Shown here: piece by piece, positions 8,204-17,001 of the stretch
How positions within the stretch are numbered: position 1 is the first letter of the stretch
Layout of the letters: every line of letters begins with the position of its first letter
Assembly (NCBI GenBank): GCA_902826055.1
Contig: CADEDJ010000022.1
Location: 1-47,408 of the forward strand
DNA from: an uncultured Nitrosomonas sp.
GTDB lineage: Bacteria; Pseudomonadota; Gammaproteobacteria; Burkholderiales; Nitrosomonadaceae
DNA: 47,408 bases
Direction: 5' to 3'
Made by a program: the position numbers and the translations under genes
Notes under the pieces: generated by a model
Database searches by the model: none
Told to the model about the DNA's origin: nothing
Seen by the model: only the letters and a program-made list of their open reading frames with translations

Positions 8204-8857
8204 ATGAAAGATGACTACTGGATAAATCGCTGGGAGCAAGGTGAAATTGGTTTTCATCAGACCGACATCAATCCCTATTTGCGTCAATTCTGGCAAGAAT
8301 TAAAGCTGGCGGCAGATGCTTCAGTACTGGTGCCACTGTGCGGTAAAAGCAGCGATATGCTGTGGTTACGGGAACAAAGCCATCGTGTGCTGGGGGTGGA
8401 GCTCAGTGCTCTTGCAGTGCGGGCGTTTTTTGTTGAACACATGCTTACTCCCGTTCATTTTCAGTATGAAAGGTTCCAGTGCTATACGGCGGATGGCCTT
8501 AGCATAATGCAAGGCAATTTATTTGATTTGCGCAAAGAAGAACTTGCGAGCGTTAATGCCGTATACGATCGCGCTGCATTGGTAGCATTGCCACCGGAAA
8601 TGCGCATACGCTATGTTTCGCACTTATTGCGTACCCTGCCAGCCCAAACACAAATTTTACTGATTACGCTAGATTACCCCCACACTGAGATGGCGGGACC
8701 GCCGTTTTCTGTGTCTCCGGATGAAGTGGAAGCGCTGTATCGGGATTGCACTGAAATAAGAGTGCTGGTTCAAGTGGATGTCCTGGAAGAAAATCCCCGT
8801 TTTAAACAACGGGGATTAAGCCGATTGCGGGAAAATGTCTTTCTGATAACACTGTAA
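8204..8857 (+). CDS. tpm: Thiopurine S-methyltransferase family protein
   Basis: 217 residues, the normal family length. It transfers a methyl group from S-adenosylmethionine to thiol (and in bacteria also selenium or tellurium) compounds. Characteristic features are WINRWEQGEIGFHQ at about 5-18, the SAM loop VLVPLCGKSSDMLWL at about 41-55, GVELS at about 64-68, and VYDRAALVALPPEMR. It is cytoplasmic and stands alone, convergent with the gene at 8933-9901. Near its 3' end, positions 8792-8817 form a perfect 10-bp stem with a 6-base loop inside the coding sequence. Confidence 0.93.
   Translation: MKDDYWINRWEQGEIGFHQTDINPYLRQFWQELKLAADASVLVPLCGKSSDMLWLREQSHRVLGVELSALAVRAFFVEHMLTPVHFQYERFQCYTADGLSIMQGNLFDLRKEELASVNAVYDRAALVALPPEMRIRYVSHLLRTLPAQTQILLITLDYPHTEMAGPPFSVSPDEVEALYRDCTEIRVLVQVDVLEENPRFKQRGLSRLRENVFLITL
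8792..8817 (+). repeat. Perfect 10-bp hairpin inside the 3' end of tpm
   Basis: AATCCCCGTT and AACGGGGATT pair perfectly around a TTAAAC loop. It lies in codons for NPRFKQRGL, a conserved part of the enzyme, so the inverted repeat may be partly a by-product of coding. There is no U run, and about 40 bases remain to the stop codon. Confidence 0.5.
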
Positions 8858-8932
8858 TCCGCACGTTAGAATATTGCACTGCTTGGAATATTGGATATTA
8901 TACTTGTGATAAAAGTAGAGCCGTTCATTATG

Positions 8933-9901
8933 TTATTTACCGCTCTTTTTTATACCGTAATATTCCGCAATCAGGGCAAGCAAATTGGCAACAGCATGAA
9001 TATTCCTGGCGCCTGTAAAATATCGGCCATTTTCGATCATATCACCCCACAGAAATGCGCCAAATCCGCCGATCTTGTCGGATAATTGCAATGCCCATGC
9101 GTAAAATTCCATTTGCTTCAAAACGGTATCGACATCGTCAAAGTGTCCGTCCGCAAGAAATGTTCCCGGCACTAAGAATAATTTACGATTGATTGCATGA
9201 CGGGATTCCATTGTCTGCATGACTTCCCATACCCAGGTTGCATAATCCGCTTGATGACGGTAGCCATCGTCTTGCGATCCGCAGAATTCGATGTCGCCGT
9301 AACAATCAAAACCAAGGTATTCGGTATCGTCCAGCATGATCACGTTGTCATTCGGATGCGTTCTCTTTTGGATGGCTAATTCAGCCCATGCTTCGATATG
9401 CATGACTCCCGACCCTGGAAACCGTTTGCGCAATTTTTGACCTGCCTTACGCAATGCGTCTAATGTCTGGATATATTGATTGGAAATGTCAGTACAGGCG
9501 GCAACTTTGTTTCTTTGCTGACATTCTCCCCGTATCGTCCATAAGGGTTCATCCATCAGAAATAAAATTTCTTGATTATTGGCATTAGATTTTTCTATTG
9601 CACGAATAATTTTTTTAACGCTATGATGATATAAGCCTTTTTCCTTGTTGAGTAACAAGTGATTAATTCTAATAACCGGAAGCAGACCATTTTTATTGGC
9701 ATCAAGGTATTCCGTAATTTCTTCGGCGGTTTGCGGTGAAAACCCAAAGGCGTTGCTATGGGAATGGATTTCATCGATTTGTGAACTGTCCGTCAAATAA
9801 ATCCCGAAAATTTTTTGACTTCGGTTGGTATCAAAATAATCAGCAACTGACATTTCTGCAACCAACAAGAGTATCACGCTCATGATAACTCGTTTGCCCA
9901 T
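8933..9901 (-). CDS. Exported protein, putative TIM-barrel hydrolase-like
   Basis: 322 residues from the ATG at 9901, which has AAGGAG 5 bases upstream; an adjacent ATG at 9904 is too close to it. A signal peptide (VIMSVILLLVAEMSVA) is followed by DYFDTNRSQKIFGIYLTDSS. The alternation of strands such as LLPVIRINHLLL, EILFLMDEPLW, GSGVMHIEAWAEL, LFLVPGTFL and GAFLWGDMI is typical of a TIM barrel. Acidic residues at strand ends (MDEPLW, EAW) resemble glycoside hydrolase active sites, but I recognise no named family. Four cysteines are present (CQQRNKVAAC and CYGDIEFC). A strong TGTGA-N6-TCACA palindrome lies about 70 bases upstream of the start. Confidence 0.65.
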   Translation of the reverse strand: MGKRVIMSVILLLVAEMSVADYFDTNRSQKIFGIYLTDSSQIDEIHSHSNAFGFSPQTAEEITEYLDANKNGLLPVIRINHLLLNKEKGLYHHSVKKIIRAIEKSNANNQEILFLMDEPLWTIRGECQQRNKVAACTDISNQYIQTLDALRKAGQKLRKRFPGSGVMHIEAWAELAIQKRTHPNDNVIMLDDTEYLGFDCYGDIEFCGSQDDGYRHQADYATWVWEVMQTMESRHAINRKLFLVPGTFLADGHFDDVDTVLKQMEFYAWALQLSDKIGGFGAFLWGDMIENGRYFTGARNIHAVANLLALIAEYYGIKKSGK

Positions 9902-9972
9902 CATAGCTCCTTCATCGGTTAATAACAAAGTTTGTGATGGCGCAAATAGTATAGTCCAAGCAAAAAACAGTC

Positions 9973-9988
9973 TGTGAGTTATCTCACA
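9973..9988. promoter_or_regulatory. CRP-type palindrome (TGTGA-N6-TCACA)
   Basis: TGTGAGTTATCTCACA, flanked by C and G to give an 18-bp palindrome with only the centre unpaired. It matches the half-sites of CRP/FNR-superfamily operators of the CRP type. The centre is about 80 bases upstream of the ATG of the exported protein at 9901 on the minus strand, a position suited to a regulator. A very similar site is at 16784-16799. The binding protein is not in the window. Confidence 0.5.
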
Positions 9989-9989
9989 G

Positions 9990-10381
9990 TAAAAGCTATT
10001 TAAAAATCACAGCTTAGACTAGCGCGACTCGCGCGAAAATTGAAATGTGATGATTTTGGTTAATCAGGCCATGACAGACTTTTCTTTAAATATGGCGATA
10101 TTAACGATCATTGAAAATTTAAGAGGAAGAAATATAAGCTCATAATTTTTGTAATTCGATTGCTGCTTTCCTACTTCCGATCACTCTGGACAAGCAAACT
10201 TGAACTACAAGCTTTTAGGTTCAATGCTTATACTATATATAGCTTCGCATTTGACATAGACACAAAGGGTGTGTTCGAATAGTGCAGATAGGTCAAATGG
10301 CGTTACGTGCACGATAACGAATTGTAGCAAAGAGCATATAAAATAATACAAATCAAATGGATAGTTACAATTCAACGGTAA
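9990..10381. other. AT-rich gap before the umuD remnant
   Basis: About 390 bases with no recognisable gene on either strand. A normal umuD would begin inside the right end of this gap, but no frame encodes its N-terminal part. No CTGT-N8-ACAG LexA box was seen upstream of umuDC; the palindrome at 9973 has a 10-base centre instead. Confidence 0.5.
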
Positions 10382-10672
10382 TGGCACATCTTCCGCAAAA
10401 GCAAAAATCGGCAACGCGTAATCTTCTCGATGATTGATGCAGGCATTTTCGAAAAAGATATACTGGTGGTTGATCGATCGCGTATTGCACAAATGGGAGA
10501 TATTGTCCTTGCTGTTTTGGATGGAGAATTCACAGTCAAGACTTTAAATCAATCCGCAGCGGGAATACGTTTGATTTCGGCTAACAAAAACTATGCAGTT
10601 ATTCAAATTAAAGAAAACCAAGTATTCGAGATCTGGGGTGTAGTTACAAACTCTACGCGTAAATTCAAATGA
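10382..10672 (+). pseudogene. umuD: Truncated umuD (C-terminal S24 peptidase part only)
   Basis: The frame encodes the C-terminal two thirds of UmuD: SMIDAGIFEKDILVVDRS, GDIVLAVLDGEFTVKTL (with the catalytic Lys) and EIWGVVTNS. An in-frame stop at 10379-10381 cuts off everything upstream, and no start codon lies between it and the ATG at 10430. That ATG is the Met right after the catalytic Ser (TCG at 10427-10429), so any protein begun there lacks the Ser nucleophile and the self-cleavage site. UmuD is normally about 140 residues; 80 remain. It is probably a remnant, although the reading frame up to umuC is intact and overlaps it by 4 bases (ATGA), so it may still help translate umuC. Confidence 0.85.
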
Positions 10673-11949
10673 CACGTTCTATTGCACTTATCGATTGCAA
10701 CAATTTTTATGTCAGTTGTGAACGCGTATTCAATCCGCAATTAGAAGGCAAAGCAGTTGTGGTTTTGTCCAATAATGACGGGTGTGTCGTGGCTAGAAGC
10801 AATGAGGTAAAAACACAGGGTGTTAGAATGGGGCAACCGTGGTTTCAATTAAAGAATGTGGCGAAACAACACGGAATAGTGGCATATTCATCGAACTATG
10901 CACTATATGCTGATATGAGCAATCGTGTCATGAGCATGCTGGCGGCGTTTAGTCCAGATATAGAAATATATTCTATTGATGAATGTTTTCTTGATTTTTC
11001 TGGATTCAAAACACAAGATCTAACGCTCTACAGCCAGCACCTCCGCCAGAAAATAAAGCAATGGATTGGCCTGCCAGTTTGCGTCGGAATCGGGGCAACC
11101 AAAACATTGGCAAAACTTGCCAATTATCTTGCCAAGAATAATCCAGAATTCAATGGAGTATGTGATTTTAATGTCATGATGCCGCAACAACAAAACAATT
11201 GGTGCAGCCGGATTGCAGTTAGTGAAATATGGGGAATTGGTAGAAATCTTGCGCCAAAACTTCATCAACAAGGAATTTATACTGTCTTGGATCTCAAGCA
11301 AGCTAACCCCGCTTCGATGCGCTCCAGATTTTCTGTCATCATGGAAAAAACCATACGTGAAATAAATGGTATTGTTTGTATTGAACTTGAAGAAATGGCA
11401 ACTGCCAAGAAACAGATTGTCAGCTCGCGCTCCTTTGGTGCGCCTGTTTCTGATCTAGCAAGTCTGGAACAGGCTGTTTCTCTCTATGTTAACCGCGCCG
11501 TAGAAAAATTGCGGCGTCAGCAATCTTATGCAAGCACCTTATTTGTTTCAATTCGCACCAGCCCGTTTAATAAAAAAGCAGCATATTATAAAAATGGCTT
11601 GACTATTCCTCTGCCAATGCAGACTGACGATATCAGGCTGCTGACCAAAGCCGCTTTGTGGGGGCTACGCAAAATCTATCGCAGTGGTTACAAATACCAG
11701 AAAGCTGGCGTAGTACTATCTGAATTGGTTTCTGCTAATAATCGACAATCTGATCTCTTTGACTCAAAATTAAGCAGTTGCCAATCTGACAAATTGATGA
11801 ATATCATCGGTCAAATCAACGCCGTCATGGGCAAAGGTACACTAAAGCTTGCATCTGAAGGTTACAAGCAGCCATGGAAGTTAAGACAGGGTAATAAAAG
11901 TCCTAGCTATACTACGAATTGGAATGAGTTGATTCATGTTACAAAATAA
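10669..11949 (+). CDS. umuC: DNA polymerase V catalytic subunit UmuC (Y family)
   Basis: 426 residues, the normal length. Y-family translesion polymerase. Catalytic acids are D9 ([15 protein letters not shown]) and D104/E105 ([10 protein letters not shown]); [10 protein letters not shown] at about 35-44 and [17 protein letters not shown] are also family signatures. It should work with UmuD' and RecA in SOS mutagenesis, but the adjacent umuD is broken. UmuC would then need a UmuD from elsewhere, or it is no longer a functional Pol V. The ATG overlaps the umuD stop. The gene itself shows no damage. Confidence 0.95.
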   Translation: MTRSIALIDCNNFYVSCERVFNPQLEGKAVVVLSNNDGCVVARSNEVKTQGVRMGQPWFQLKNVAKQHGIVAYSSNYALYADMSNRVMSMLAAFSPDIEIYSIDECFLDFSGFKTQDLTLYSQHLRQKIKQWIGLPVCVGIGATKTLAKLANYLAKNNPEFNGVCDFNVMMPQQQNNWCSRIAVSEIWGIGRNLAPKLHQQGIYTVLDLKQANPASMRSRFSVIMEKTIREINGIVCIELEEMATAKKQIVSSRSFGAPVSDLASLEQAVSLYVNRAVEKLRRQQSYASTLFVSIRTSPFNKKAAYYKNGLTIPLPMQTDDIRLLTKAALWGLRKIYRSGYKYQKAGVVLSELVSANNRQSDLFDSKLSSCQSDKLMNIIGQINAVMGKGTLKLASEGYKQPWKLRQGNKSPSYTTNWNELIHVTK

Positions 11950-12090
11950 CTTCGAATACAAGTTATTCTTACAATCGGATAATTACAAATCGCACTTTTT
12001 ATATGAATATGGCAACTTAGATTCCAAGAATGGTTACTATCCGATATTAATCCACTAATAAACCTATCCACGTAATTAACTTTGTTTAAA

Positions 12091-12504
12091 ATGACTCCCT
12101 TTAAAAACATAATAAAAAAAATAACGCTCGCTTTAGCGTTAGTTCTCACAAGTACTGACATAATCGCTGAATGGACTCCACTGGGTGAAAGTGATAAGAA
12201 GGGGGGATATACAGTTTATGCAGACTTAGCCTCCATCCGCAAAGCCAGTAATAGGGTTAAGATGTGGATTCTGCTTGATTATAAAAATGAGCAAAAAGCT
12301 GCTGGTGTGAATTTTCTGTCTGAGAAAATTCGACGTGAATTTGATTGTGAAGAAGAGCAGATGAGGACTCTTGCTTTCTCATTATTCAGTTGGAATATGG
12401 AAAAAGGAGATCTTATCCGCTCGTATAGTCAGCCTCAGAGATGGGAGAAAATCCAACCAGGAAGTATCGATGAAATTGAATGGAAACAAGCTTGCAAAAC
12501 ATAA
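12091..12504 (+). CDS. Exported surface-adhesin-E-like protein
   Basis: 137 residues from the ATG at 12091; a TTG at 12082 is an alternative, and neither has a clear ribosome site. A signal peptide (ITLALALVLTSTDIIA) is followed by EWTPLGESDKKGGYTVYADLA, ASIRKASNRVKMWILLDYKN, REFDCEEEQMRTL and PGSIDEIEWKQAC. This order (tyrosine/aspartate start, SIRK, VKMW, DCEEEQ, PGS...AC) matches the small periplasmic proteins often annotated as surface-adhesin protein E. The two cysteines probably form a disulphide. No function is proven for the family in such bacteria. It stands alone after umuC. Confidence 0.7.
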   Translation: MTPFKNIIKKITLALALVLTSTDIIAEWTPLGESDKKGGYTVYADLASIRKASNRVKMWILLDYKNEQKAAGVNFLSEKIRREFDCEEEQMRTLAFSLFSWNMEKGDLIRSYSQPQRWEKIQPGSIDEIEWKQACKT

Positions 12505-12866
12505 GTTAAGATTTTGAGAGAGTCGCAGAAGCTCGGGAGGTCTGCAGGGTATTCAGAATTCTGTGTCAGTTTGTAAATCGCGCTAACACGCTTTATTTGA
12601 CTCGACCGCTTCACCCGCTAACCAATCGACATAGCCGTGTCATACGCTAACGTTTCAGATCGGCCATAAACGCTTTCTAATTTTAGGCGCCGCCGTTATT
12701 GAGGCCTGTCAGTACGAAACACCAGAATCAGATACCTTCGCTGTCCGACATACACTTACAACAGTCCCGGAATTTCTAATACTTCCGATTACCAGACTTG
12801 CGGCCAGTGAAAAACCTATTGATTTATGTTCCTACTCTAACATGGTTTTTAGGTATCAATCACTGA
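12505..12866. other. Intergenic stretch, probably decayed insertion DNA
   Basis: About 360 bases between the adhesin-like gene and the thiolase stop. On the minus strand short blocks of coding-like sequence can be read around 12530-12680, interrupted by stops, but I cannot assign them to a transposase family. No clear terminator for the thiolase was found. Confidence 0.4.
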
Positions 12867-14066
12867 CTACAGTGCTTCAAATATACCCGCTGCTCCCATC
12901 CCGCTACCAATGCACATAGTTACCATGCCATATTTCTGTTGATGACGCCTTAATCCATGCATCAAAGTTGCAACTCGAATTGACCCTGTTGCACCTAAAG
13001 GATGTCCCAACGCAATCGCACCGCCGAGAGGATTCACTTTAGTGCGATCCAATCCCAAGTCACGGATTACAGCAAGGCTCTGCGCGGCAAATGCTTCATT
13101 CAATTCGATCCAGTCCAAATCATCTTGCTTTATACCAGTCTGCGCCAATACTTTGGGTATTGCCTTGATGGGACCGATTCCCATAATTTCGGGCGGCACG
13201 CCTGCTACAGAAAACCCAACGAATCTTCCCAATGGTGACAAATTGAAACGTTTCATCGCAGCCTCACTCATCAACACCACCGCACCCGCACCATCGGACA
13301 TTTGTGAGCTATTACCGGCGGTCACCGATCCTTTGGCTGCAAATACGGGTTTCAATTTCGCCAAAGCATCCAGGCTGGTATCCGCACGTGGACCTTCGTC
13401 AGTACCTCTAACGACATTCTCTTCGTGTACAGTATGCGTAGCCAAATCCGGCTGTTTCTCTTCAACGGTATAAGGCGCGATTTCGTCTTTAAATTCTCCT
13501 GTTTCGATAGCTTTTAATGCACGCCTGTGGCTGTTCAACGCAAATTCATCCTGGTCTTCGCGGGAAACATGCCACTGCTCCGCGACTTTCTCAGCGGTCA
13601 TTCCCATGCCGTAAGCAATTGCGGCGCTCTCTTCATGCTCGAACATGGCGGGATTCATCGCAACCTTATTTCCCATCATCGGTATCATGCTCATGCTTTC
13701 GGTGCCTCCGGCAATAATGACATCCGCTTCACCCAATCGAATACGATCCGCAGCCATAGCAACCGTTTGCAAGCCAGAAGCGCAAAAGCGATTCACTGTC
13801 ATTCCAGGAACACTGTCTGGCAACCCTGCCAATAACAGGGCAACACGCGCAACATTGATACCTTGCTCCGCTTCGGGCATGGCACAACCGACAATCACAT
13901 CATCAATCGCTGCCGGATCGAGCCCCTCGCATCGCTTCATCACCGCGTGCAGTACATGCACCAGCATGTCGTCAGGCCGCACGTTTTTAAACATGCCTCG
14001 CGGCGCCTTGCCGACCGGTGTACGTACAGCAGCTACAATATAGGCTTCTTGAGTTTGCTTAGTCAT
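12867..14066 (-). CDS. Acetyl-CoA C-acyltransferase (3-ketoacyl-CoA thiolase)
   Basis: 399 residues from the ATG at 14066, preceded by GGAGA with good spacing; the ORF start at 14078 overlaps this ribosome site. Thiolase cleaving 3-ketoacyl-CoA with CoA, the last step of beta-oxidation. The nucleophilic Cys is C95 (NRFCASGLQT); the C-terminal catalytic His and Cys are in GGAIALGHPLGATG and CIGSGMGAAG. WIELNEAFAAQ is another signature. It follows the FadN-like gene by 24 bases and is probably in an operon with it, together giving a full beta-oxidation cycle apart from acyl-CoA dehydrogenase. The exact chain-length class (fadA or fadI) cannot be told. Confidence 0.93.
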   Translation of the reverse strand: MTKQTQEAYIVAAVRTPVGKAPRGMFKNVRPDDMLVHVLHAVMKRCEGLDPAAIDDVIVGCAMPEAEQGINVARVALLLAGLPDSVPGMTVNRFCASGLQTVAMAADRIRLGEADVIIAGGTESMSMIPMMGNKVAMNPAMFEHEESAAIAYGMGMTAEKVAEQWHVSREDQDEFALNSHRRALKAIETGEFKDEIAPYTVEEKQPDLATHTVHEENVVRGTDEGPRADTSLDALAKLKPVFAAKGSVTAGNSSQMSDGAGAVVLMSEAAMKRFNLSPLGRFVGFSVAGVPPEIMGIGPIKAIPKVLAQTGIKQDDLDWIELNEAFAAQSLAVIRDLGLDRTKVNPLGGAIALGHPLGATGSIRVATLMHGLRRHQQKYGMVTMCIGSGMGAAGIFEAL

Positions 14067-14090
14067 TGATTTCTCCATCGATCGTCACTA

Positions 14091-16619
14091 TCAGTTTCTC
14101 AGAGGTTTACCGGTTTTCAGCGTATATTCGATACGCGCCTGAGTTTTCTCGGTTGCCAGTAATTCCATAAAGGCTGCACGTTCCAGTTCCAGAAACCAGT
14201 CTTCATCAACCATGCTGCCAGGCGTTAAATCACCCCCACACATCACATGTGCTACTTTATTGCCGATCAAGTAATCGTGCTCGGAAATAAAACCACCCTC
14301 ACGCAAATTGACTAACTGACTTTGGATTGTCGCAATACCAGTATTACCCGCTACCGGAATTTCCCGTACACGTAATGGCGGACGATAACCCGCGTCAGCT
14401 AATGCAAGCGCCTGCGCCTTTGCAACATACAGCAATTCAAAGCGATGCATCACGACAGTATCAGCGCGGCGCAAATAGCCCAATTCTTTTGCTTGCTCGG
14501 CACTTTTTGCCAATTCCGCCATCGCGACTGTCTGGAAATAATATTTCAATTGTGGAAAAGGATCGTTATCTTTAGCAGCCTGTGCTGCACGCAACGCGAA
14601 TTCCTTACACCCGCCACCGGCTGGCAACAATCCAACACCTGTCTCCACTAAGCCGATATAGCTTTCCAGCGTTGCTACAGCCCGATCGCAATGCATGACA
14701 AACTCGCAGCCTCCCCCCAGCGCCAGACCATCCACTGCCGCCACAGTCGGAATCATCGAATAACGCAGCGCCTGTGAAGTTTGTTGGAACTGTTTGATCA
14801 TTTCATTGACTTCCGCCAACTTCTTGGCCATCAGCACATCAGCAAAATCCAATTCACGTGCAACTTGAAGCACGGTAGCTTGCGCCGATTTTTTAAATTT
14901 CTTCAGAAACAACTGAAACGCTGACGGCGGTTCTGGCGGCGGTAATGGTTCACTACCGGGTTTTGCATCCGATTTAGGTTTCTCTGTGGCTTTTTGTAAA
15001 TTAGCACCTGCAGAAAATGGTGGCTCCGTTTGCCAAACCACCAAAGCACGCCAGTTTTTCTCAGCCTCCTTAATTGCTTGCTGTGTGCCTTCTAGTACAT
15101 CAATTCCGATCGTATGCATTTTGCTTTTAAAACTCAGAATGGCAATTTGATCACCGGTATGCCATAACCTTACGGCATCCGTTTCAAAAATAGTTTCTCC
15201 GTAAGTAATTGCTTCACCAATCAACCGGTCAGGAAATAACTGCCGCCGATACACCGGCAACTTTGAACGTTGTTGCAGCTTTCCCGTAACTGGTGCAAAG
15301 GAACCTTGTGCAGTATGCACACCTTGTGCACCACTTTCGGCTATTGCCATAACCCATTGAGGCAGAGGCGCTTGGCTCATGCTTTTTCCGGCTGCAATAT
15401 CCTCATTAATCCAGTTAGTAATCTGTTTCCAGCCGGCTGCCTGCCAGATCTCAAAAGGCCCTTGATTCCAGCCAAACCCCCAACGGACCGCCAGATCCAG
15501 ATCACGCGCGTTATCCGCAATTGCTTCCAGTTGCACTGCACAATAGTGAAACAAGTCACGAAAAATCGACCATAGAAATTGTGCTTGCGGCTGATCACTA
15601 TTGCGTAATGCAGCAAATTTCTCAACAGGATTACTGTATTTCAGCAAACGCTTAAGGTCTTCATCCACTTCTGCACCAGATCGACGATATGTCTGTGTCG
15701 TCATATCGAACACTTGGATCTCATTGTTGATTTTCTGATATACCCCGCGTTTAACTTTCTCACCCAGTGCACCGGACTGAATCAAACCTTGTAACCAATC
15801 CGGCGCAGCAAAATAGGTATGCCACGCGTCATCCGGTAATGTATCGCGCATCGTGTTGATGACATGTGCCAGAGTATCCAGGCCAACCACATCGGCGGTG
15901 CGAAACGTGGCGCTTTTGGGACGACCAATCAGAGATCCAGTCAGCGCATCAACAAGATCAAAACCAAAATCAAATACCCGTCCATGATGCATGGTGGCCA
16001 GTAAGGAAAATACGCCAATGCGATTGGCAATGAAATTGGGTGTATCTTTGGCGCGAATAACTCCCTTGCCGAGATAGGTGACCAGAAATGCTTCCAGATC
16101 ATCGAGCATCGCCGCATCACTGGTCTGGCAAGGAATGAGCTCAACAAGGTGCATGTAGCGCGGCGGATTGAAAAAATGAATACCGCAAAAACGATGGCGT
16201 AAACTTTCCGGAAATGCTTCAGCGAGTTGATTGATCGACAATCCCGAAGTGTTACTAGCAAAAATCGTGTGCTCGCCCAAAAATGGCGCAACTTTGACGT
16301 ACAAATCGCGTTTCCAATCCATGCGTTCGGCAATGGCTTCGATTACCAGATCGCAGTCTTTGAGTTTTACCAGATGTTGATCGTAATTAGCAGGTTGAAT
16401 ACAGGCGGCCTTGGTTTTAACCGACAAAGGTGCGGGTTCTTGTTTTTTAAGTTTCTCCACCGCCTTAATCACATTGGCATTAGGATTACCGGCATCACCC
16501 GGTAATTCAAACAACAAGGTTTCGATATTAGCATTGACCAGATGCGCCGCAATCTGCGCTCCCATCACACCAGCCCCCAATACCGCCGCTTTGCGCACTA
16601 TAAAACGTTGATCACTCAA
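14091..16619 (-). CDS. 3-hydroxyacyl-CoA dehydrogenase / enoyl-CoA hydratase fusion, FadN-like
   Basis: 842 residues if translation begins at the TTG at 16619, which follows AGGAGG by 5 bases; a GTG at 16625 overlaps that ribosome site. The N-terminal dehydrogenase has the NAD loop VLGAGVMGAQIAAHL (about 15-29) and IHFFNPPRYMHLVEL (149-163). The C-terminal domain is an enoyl-CoA hydratase: PPFSAGANLQ (535-544) and AAVDGLALGGGCEFVMH (629-645). This domain order is that of Bacillus FadN, opposite to E. coli FadB. The protein is about 55 residues longer than FadN because of a Pro/Lys-rich insert (about 546-600, including PLPPPEPPS) inside the hydratase domain. It is upstream of the thiolase gene in the same direction. 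Confidence 0.9.
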   Translation of the reverse strand: MSDQRFIVRKAAVLGAGVMGAQIAAHLVNANIETLLFELPGDAGNPNANVIKAVEKLKKQEPAPLSVKTKAACIQPANYDQHLVKLKDCDLVIEAIAERMDWKRDLYVKVAPFLGEHTIFASNTSGLSINQLAEAFPESLRHRFCGIHFFNPPRYMHLVELIPCQTSDAAMLDDLEAFLVTYLGKGVIRAKDTPNFIANRIGVFSLLATMHHGRVFDFGFDLVDALTGSLIGRPKSATFRTADVVGLDTLAHVINTMRDTLPDDAWHTYFAAPDWLQGLIQSGALGEKVKRGVYQKINNEIQVFDMTTQTYRRSGAEVDEDLKRLLKYSNPVEKFAALRNSDQPQAQFLWSIFRDLFHYCAVQLEAIADNARDLDLAVRWGFGWNQGPFEIWQAAGWKQITNWINEDIAAGKSMSQAPLPQWVMAIAESGAQGVHTAQGSFAPVTGKLQQRSKLPVYRRQLFPDRLIGEAITYGETIFETDAVRLWHTGDQIAILSFKSKMHTIGIDVLEGTQQAIKEAEKNWRALVVWQTEPPFSAGANLQKATEKPKSDAKPGSEPLPPPEPPSAFQLFLKKFKKSAQATVLQVARELDFADVLMAKKLAEVNEMIKQFQQTSQALRYSMIPTVAAVDGLALGGGCEFVMHCDRAVATLESYIGLVETGVGLLPAGGGCKEFALRAAQAAKDNDPFPQLKYYFQTVAMAELAKSAEQAKELGYLRRADTVVMHRFELLYVAKAQALALADAGYRPPLRVREIPVAGNTGIATIQSQLVNLREGGFISEHDYLIGNKVAHVMCGGDLTPGSMVDEDWFLELERAAFMELLATEKTQARIEYTLKTGKPLRN

Positions 16620-16625
16620 TTGCAC

Positions 16626-17001
16626 CTCCTGCTTGATCCGGTTATTGATAAGTCTTTTTCACTGACTGTGTCCGAAAGAGTACAAGCATGAACGCCAAAG
16701 CGCAAGCTTGTTTATCAAGCCAATACAAATATAGTCCAAAAGGCACTTCAAACTTGAATCCGCCAAATATTTCTTGAAAGAAATGTGAGAATTCTCACAA
16801 CATACTATAAATTCTTCTGCTAAATTTGATGCATTCAATATGTAAGAAGCATAAATTAATCTTAAGTATTGATTATGATCTTTTGAATTGAAAAACTTTT
16901 CTAAGATGCCATGCCGTTTTTCTACAACCTATTGAAACCCTGACCAAAAGTGACAATAAAAGAATATAACTTTAGTAATAAATTAAACTTTGGAGACTAT
17001 C
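16626..17001. other. Divergent promoter region, fadN-like versus lipoprotein gene
   Basis: About 375 bases without a gene. It must contain promoters in both directions. Apart from the palindrome at 16784-16799 I see no clear operator. The stretch is AT-rich toward its right end. Confidence 0.5.
16784..16799. promoter_or_regulatory. CRP-type palindrome (TGTGA-N6-TCACA), perfect
   Basis: TGTGAGAATTCTCACA is a perfect 16-bp palindrome preceded by AAA, very close to the CRP consensus. It lies in the divergent gap between the FadN-like gene (start 165 bases to the left, minus) and the lipoprotein gene (start about 200 bases to the right, plus), so it could serve either. Its half-sites are identical to those at 9973-9988. 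Confidence 0.55.

Noticed and set aside
9972..9989. LexA box for umuDC
   Set aside because: The palindrome has CTGT-N10-ACAG, not the N8 spacing of LexA, and lies about 400 bases from umuD and closer to another gene.
10205..10492. 95-residue minus-strand frame upstream of umuC
   Set aside because: It overlaps the umuD remnant on the other strand and has no supporting features.
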